NCBI RefSeq assembly: GCF_035083965.1
Contig: NC_089736.1
Span: 4,033,501-4,097,500, forward strand
Length of the DNA: 64,000 nt
DNA from: Branchiostoma lanceolatum
Lineage: Eukaryota > Chordata > Leptocardii > Amphioxiformes > Branchiostomatidae
Reading direction: 5' to 3'
The notes beneath the pieces are model-generated. The model saw nothing but the letters and a program-made list of their open reading frames with translations. It had not been told where the DNA came from and did no database searches. Position 1 is the first letter of the stretch, and the number at the start of each line of letters is the position of its first letter. Below, one piece after another: positions 59,015 through 64,000 of this stretch. The position numbers and the translations under genes are program-made.

Positions 59015-60819
59015 AACAGTGATGAAGTGGCCTATCAAAGTTAGTGAACACTCTCTGCTTTCAAACAAACGTGTTTACCATGTAACTTAACACAGCTAGA
59101 AACGTTGTGACGAAACATCAAACTTATTAGCCAGTGTCTGAAAAATAAGAAGACATGTCACCTGTATGATAATATCTCATTATATTGTATTTGTCAGATA
59201 CACGTAAGTGCTTCGAAAAATTATATGCTTATCCTTTATCAATCTTCTGTGATATCGATGAAGATATTTGAAAGGTCGTGTCCGTATATTACCCGTATAA
59301 TGTAATTTTGTGTTCATAACATTGTACAGCAATGGTAATGGTATAGCAAAATTGTTCATGTTTATATCTAAGTGTATGTTATATTTTGATATGCCTGCTA
59401 ATACCAGTCAGTGCATGTGCATAGGATTCTGCTTCGACACAAGGATCATTCGGGGGTATTTTACTTCCCTCGTGTGTAAGGACAATAGAAAATAAACCGA
59501 CTTATTTTCTGCTTGAATACTTATGAGAATTGTGAATGTTAAACAGCTATTATGGAGACAAAACCACCTACACGCAACCCCATGAATGTCAAAGGTAACC
59601 TTAAGCTTGTTTATAGTTTGACCAGGTTTGCTTAGCGTTTTAGATTTGCTGTCTCCGTACGGTATCACCTTACCTGGACAAACATTGTCTTTTATTCGTG
59701 TGTAACACATCAGTCGGCTGACACTTGACCTTGTGGACGATACCATGTTGTTCTAAGGGTAGGTAGCATAAGGTGTTCATTATAAAAGCATACATGAACC
59801 AGATCTATTTAGTTTTACCGCATAAATAGCAGATACGATGGCAAACAATCTAATCCTTAAGGTAGAAACCAGTAAACATGTTTATGAAAAATACATACAT
59901 ACATGTGTATAAAATGTACATCCGCCGTCGTGCACAAGCACATGGGCACTTCCTCATTGACGTCATCTTCATGTGACTCAAGACAAAAAGTAGTCCAGAA
60001 AAATACTGTATCACCTGTGGAGTCTTGACGTTGATCATTTTCGGAGAGAAGTTGTATGAGGAAAGGATTTTGGAACAATTTTGATGACTGCATATTCGCG
60101 GATTTAGACTGTCCGGCTCACTTTGCGAAGAGACCTGTAGATCTGGGAAAAAAACGTAACGGTTCCGTACGAAGTTCGGTCGCTGACGACATTTTTGTTC
60201 CGTAACACATTTTTTTTAATTCCAGAGGACACAGTTTCGACAGCAACGATATTCCTTCTCATCGTTTACAAGGTTTGTTTGTTTGTTTGTCTGTTTGTTG
60301 GTTGGTTGGTAATATTGACCAGTATGGCAAATAAAAGATGAGTGACAATTGATTCCTGACATAAGAAGACGATGTGACCGTGTGCGTGATTTTTGTATTT
60401 GTTACACAGTAGAAACTGACATATACATAGGATAGCAGCTTCAGTTTAGATCCTCACGAGGACCTTAATAACAAATCATATTAATTTATGAAGGTATAAG
60501 GTACATTTGTCTTTGCGAGCTGTTGTATGCAAAATGGCGAAGCTGACGCATTAGGAAATTTTGTGTTCTTCTTTTTGTAACACATAGGGGAATTCCCAGC
60601 GCAACTGCGCAGAAAGATTGCGCAGTAGTAAACATGGTCTGTGTCAAGACATAGCAGGCTTTACCCTCAGTATTCCAAAGAAATATAACCTTCTTGGCAA
60701 AGGTAATAATCAGTGCAGTTCATATGTGGAGGACAAGATTGTATCAAATGATTTAATGTCTACGCGGAATGGTTTTTCATTAGTTTCTCTTCTTACCTTT
60801 CCAGAATTTACACAACAAT
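59015..60819. other. TNF3 3' region and LRR3 leader
   Basis: AT-rich 3' untranslated-type DNA, with AATAAA near 59491. Short GTTT/GGTT repeats lie near 60270-60310. A probable noncoding LRR3 leader exon lies about 60600-60700 with a short uORF (MVCVKT), a donor GCAAAG|GTAATA near 60701, and the acceptor TTACCTTTCCAG at 60804. Confidence 0.4.
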
Positions 60820-61572
60820 ATGGTGGTACATACTTCTCTCGTCCTAATCCTGCTTGCTGCGATTCAGAGCGCAGTGGCTTACTGCCCTGAAGCCTGCAAA
60901 TGTACACCTACAAGGGGCGGACAGATCGTAACTTGCATTGGAAGTAACCTGAAGACCATACCCGATGGGCTACCAACCGATACCGAATGGCTAAACATAC
61001 GGGACAATGACATACAGATCCTGAACTTAGACGATCTTAAGACTCTGTCTCGTCTGCAAGGTTTAGACGTCTCCAGCAACAGCATCAAGACCATAACGGG
61101 GTCGTTTGAAGACTGCCCGAACCTGGTAGACGTCCAACTCTACCAGAACAACCTGGCAACTTTGCACCCAACCACATTCGGCAAAGCTCTAAAATGGATG
61201 CAGTATGTCTCACTGAACAACAACCCTTGGGACTGTGACTGTAACTTGAAATGGTTGATTACAGAAATGGACTCTGAGGATTCTCCCTTGTCTTCACAAC
61301 TGGTAAAGTGTGAGACCCCAGAGGAGTTACGTGGCAACTACACCGCAGACATTGACGTGGACAAACTGGTGTGCAAGAGGATCCAAGGACCACATCGTCT
61401 GTCACAGATGCACATAATACTGATAGCAACCTCAGCAGCAACTGCAGTGGTTGCCGTTGTGGCTGCTGCAGTTATCCTTACACGTTGTCGCCGGGATGCA
61501 CCCCTCCCTCTGCCTGTCACTGTAAGTGAGGATGATGTGGACGACGCGCTCAATGCTTCAACTCGTAAGTAG
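60820..61572 (+). CDS. LRR3: small leucine-rich-repeat type I transmembrane protein
   Basis: A single coding exon of 250 residues. Signal peptide (1-20), LRRNT CPEACKCTPTRGGQIVTC (22-39), LRRs with TEWLNIRDNDI, LQGLDVSSNSI and LVDVQLYQNNL, LRRCT NPWDCDCNLKWL..KCETPEELRG..LVC (135-185), a membrane segment at about 198-220 that is rich in Ala and Val, and an acidic tail (VSEDDVDDALNAST). It is more diverged from LRR1 and LRR2 than they are from each other. The last codons (CTC|GTAAGTAG) form a consensus splice donor at 61565, so the tail may continue in an unseen exon. No such exon was recognised downstream. Confidence 0.88.
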   Translation: MVVHTSLVLILLAAIQSAVAYCPEACKCTPTRGGQIVTCIGSNLKTIPDGLPTDTEWLNIRDNDIQILNLDDLKTLSRLQGLDVSSNSIKTITGSFEDCPNLVDVQLYQNNLATLHPTTFGKALKWMQYVSLNNNPWDCDCNLKWLITEMDSEDSPLSSQLVKCETPEELRGNYTADIDVDKLVCKRIQGPHRLSQMHIILIATSAATAVVAVVAAAVILTRCRRDAPLPLPVTVSEDDVDDALNASTRK

Positions 61573-63853
61573 AATATTATATTGGTTTATCCTTTAAAAC
61601 TTTGGACAATTCACCCCCCCCCCCCACACACACACACCCTATTTGCAGAAAAGTATCGAAACCTTCAAATAGCATAAGTAGAAATACATTTAGAATAGCT
61701 GCTATTTCGACCATAAATCTATTTATTATGTCTTTCATTCTTCTTGCATACCATCACCGTTTTTGCTTTGTTTGTATTTGTATAAATGTATTTTTTTAAA
61801 GTTACAACCAATATTGTTTTTAGAAATAAAATTCCAACTCACCGCACTGATATTGGGAGCAACGTACTGACAACTAAGACGTCAACATTTTTCCTCCAAG
61901 TCATACATTTTCACGCAGTTCAGATGGCAAGATTTACAAACAGGTATAATTACTAGGAGTAGTCAAATATGGAGTACCCTGCAGTGGCAATCCATTCTAT
62001 GAACAAGTCCCGTTATCTAAAAGACATTCAATACACATTCTTTGTCAATATGAACGTGGGAATTTTTTGTGTGCGAGAGTTTTCACAGGGATTTATTATG
62101 CTGTAATAAAAAATGATATAGAAAATTGTAGAAAAGATGTAGACGTTGTTAAAAAAACATATATTTTAGGCAGATGATGTAGCCACGTATATTTATACTC
62201 TACGGCAGGACCAAAGTCTTTGCGGTCGGGACTCCCGGGATGGCTTCGCCCTGACCAGATAAATTCTCGAGACATCTACCAGTCATCCAGTAACTCAGGC
62301 GTGTGATACCCGACGCGACCTGTGCATCTTCAATGGTTGTAATGTACACAACTGCAGATCTGGAAGTATTACAGATTCATATTAGATTATAAGCCTTGAT
62401 AGGGATGCTTGGATGTAAAAAAAAATCTGTTAAATCTTGCCTGAAACGTTTATTTAGTTTACTGAATATACTCTACATCATTTCAAGGAAGAAATTATTT
62501 TTCTCTGTACATGTTATGTTTTAGGAATTAAGTAGCTATAGAATAACAATTGTTTTTGGACGTGGAAGCTGATATCTGTTAACAGATCATACAATTGGCT
62601 AGGTTTATTATTTCAGTGTTTTTTCCTGACGTTGTAGTCATGGCATTTATGTTTTGTTGTTGTTGTTGCGAAATTGACTTAGAATTGTTAAGCAAGGCAA
62701 AAAGTAACGACTTAAGCGTTGCAGGTTTGATGATATTATGCGTATTTTGTAATTTTCTGCAGGTGAAAAAGATGCTCATGTTGTGTGATTTGTAGCATTG
62801 TATTAGAAATATATAGACGTGTGCCATATGTGTGGATTTCGGAGTGAGAAATTGGCGCATGGGCGAACTGGCAATGTAGCAAAACGACCGGTTACAGAAA
62901 CGCACACCATTGGTCAACCACCGCCTGTGCGAACAAAACAACACGAGCATCTGTATGACGTGCGTTTTATGTGTGAATCTCTGTGTGTTGTCCAAACATC
63001 TGAGACGAATCCGTGTGAGCTTGAGTGTAAACAATAAGCCTTGGTTTTCATTCTGATTTTGTATGTGTTTTTGAAAATAAGATTCATCATCAAAAACGTT
63101 GGCTTTCGAATAATTTACAACATTGTTCATTTTTCATAACAATTGCAATTACCGGCAGGCCTTTACTAATTTGGGATGATGATGATAAAACTAAATTTGG
63201 ACGTCTTTGTTTGTTTATTTGTTTGGTTTGGGTGTGATAGGTGTGAAAGGGTCACCCATTACGGTGTGGTCCAAAACACCAGTCTGTACTGTCCTATTGT
63301 GATTATTGCTATTAAGAAAATAAATGCATACTTGAAACAATATATCACCTGATGATTGTGTCTTTCTACCTGCACAAAATATAGATAAATATGAACCACA
63401 AAATAAGAGCTGTCTGAAATGTTTCATTTACAGAAAATCACTGAAAGATATGCCAGTACTAACATTAACGTTTTAGCTGCCCTCGCCCCCGTATCTAACC
63501 ATGTAGTGCTACACTAATGAAAGCAGCCCTCTAAACCCCTTCAGTGTTTACATTCTTCATAACGAGTGACATATTTTGGTGCATCTTTACCTGGCGTGGG
63601 ACTGACAGAACGACATACAATGAGATATATGATAACCATGACAGGGAGCAATGTTGCGGTAAAATAACGCCTTCTAACAAAGGCGAGAAACTCACCGGCG
63701 GTTGCCTAAGGCAAATGTGCCGTGACCCGTACATCACCTTTCGTTCTAAGTATTGCAGCTCTTTTGAGCTCAGCTCAGTCTAAACACCTACAGTTCACAC
63801 GGCGGCTTAGCTGTTGTGTGTCATCTCAGTGTAGAAAGCCAGTAGCCACCAAC
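61573..63853. other. LRR3 3' region and TNF4 promoter
   Basis: A C-run plus CA repeat lies at 61613-61638. At about 62340-62200 on the minus strand a GC-rich stretch reads GITRLSYWMTGRCLENLSGQ and goes on to a stop. It is unlike its AT-rich flanks and may be a repeat or gene remnant. From about 63700 the sequence resembles the TNF3 leader. Nothing else was recognised. Confidence 0.4.
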
Positions 63854-64000
63854 ATGACTACACACAGCGGTTATGTAGAGTGCCGGAACCAAAAGATATA
63901 TGGAGATAAAAGACGTCTACAGTTCGTCTTGGTCGGCCTTGTTTGCCTGTTAGCATGTCTTCTCGTGGTGATCGTTCTTGTTTACGAGTACGTTCATTTG
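63854..64000 (+). CDS. TNF4: N-terminal exon of a further TNF-family gene (cut by window edge)
   Basis: The open frame starts MTTHSGYVECRNQKI and then has KRRLQFVLVGLVCLLACLLV..YVHL, closely matching TNF3 exon 1 ([23 protein letters not shown]), including the basic pair before the membrane segment and the YVHL motif after it. The upstream leader also resembles TNF3. TNF4 is therefore almost certainly a type II anchor exon of a fourth ligand. The stalk and TNF domain would lie outside the window. Confidence 0.8.
   Translation, partial: MTTHSGYVECRNQKIYGDKRRLQFVLVGLVCLLACLLVVIVLVYEYVHL

Noticed and set aside
62579-63130. 183-codon minus-strand frame as a protein
   Set aside because: AT-rich with Gln/Asn runs from simple sequence (TTG repeats at 62655), no domain, and no conservation signal visible.

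Overview
The window looks like genomic DNA of an invertebrate chordate, most likely a cephalochordate (amphioxus, Branchiostoma). The evidence is intron-rich genes with GT-AG introns, heavy exon shuffling of EGF, SRCR, LDLa and TNF modules, small LRR receptors, one LRR receptor with a death domain, and many MITEs and tRNA-derived SINEs. The species call is inference; the gene calls come from reading the sequence.

Region 1 (1-9.0 kb) is mostly noncoding. It holds a possible first exon of an unidentified minus-strand gene near 3.55 kb, a 2.8-kb nested fold-back element (3.74-6.58 kb) with an inverted pair of SINEs, and MITE copies. Region 2 (9.0-20.1 kb) is a complete 13-exon minus-strand gene for FAPP2/PLEKHA8 (PH domain plus glycolipid-transfer domain, 506 residues). 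Its introns carry SINEs, a LINE tail and hairpin MITEs, and a 68-bp tandem triplication covers the exon 5 splice donor. Region 3 (20.1-29.3 kb) is gene-poor. Region 4 (29.3-31.3 kb) is a 3-exon plus-strand EcKinase/CHK-like kinase of 400 residues.

Region 5 (about 32.4-64 kb) is the notable part: small single-coding-exon LRR transmembrane receptors interleaved with multi-exon type II membrane ligands of the TNF superfamily. The order is LRR1(+), LRR-death domain(-), TNF1(+), LRR2(+), TNF2(+), TNF3(+), LRR3(+), TNF4(+, cut by the right edge). The TNF domains resemble the ectodysplasin (EDA) type, but the stalks differ: TNF1 has SRCR and five EGFs, TNF2 has SRCR and one EGF, and TNF3 has four LDLa and three EGFs from an internal module duplication. 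Every exon join given closes in frame. The TNF genes share a Y-[VM]-H-L motif at the end of the membrane segment and the same exon layout around the TNF domain, so they are tandem paralogs. LRR1 and LRR2 share an upstream block of about 400-500 bp. The layout suggests a locus where ligands and receptors have expanded together, with a death-domain receptor head-to-head with TNF1. Whether the LRR proteins bind the TNF ligands is unknown.
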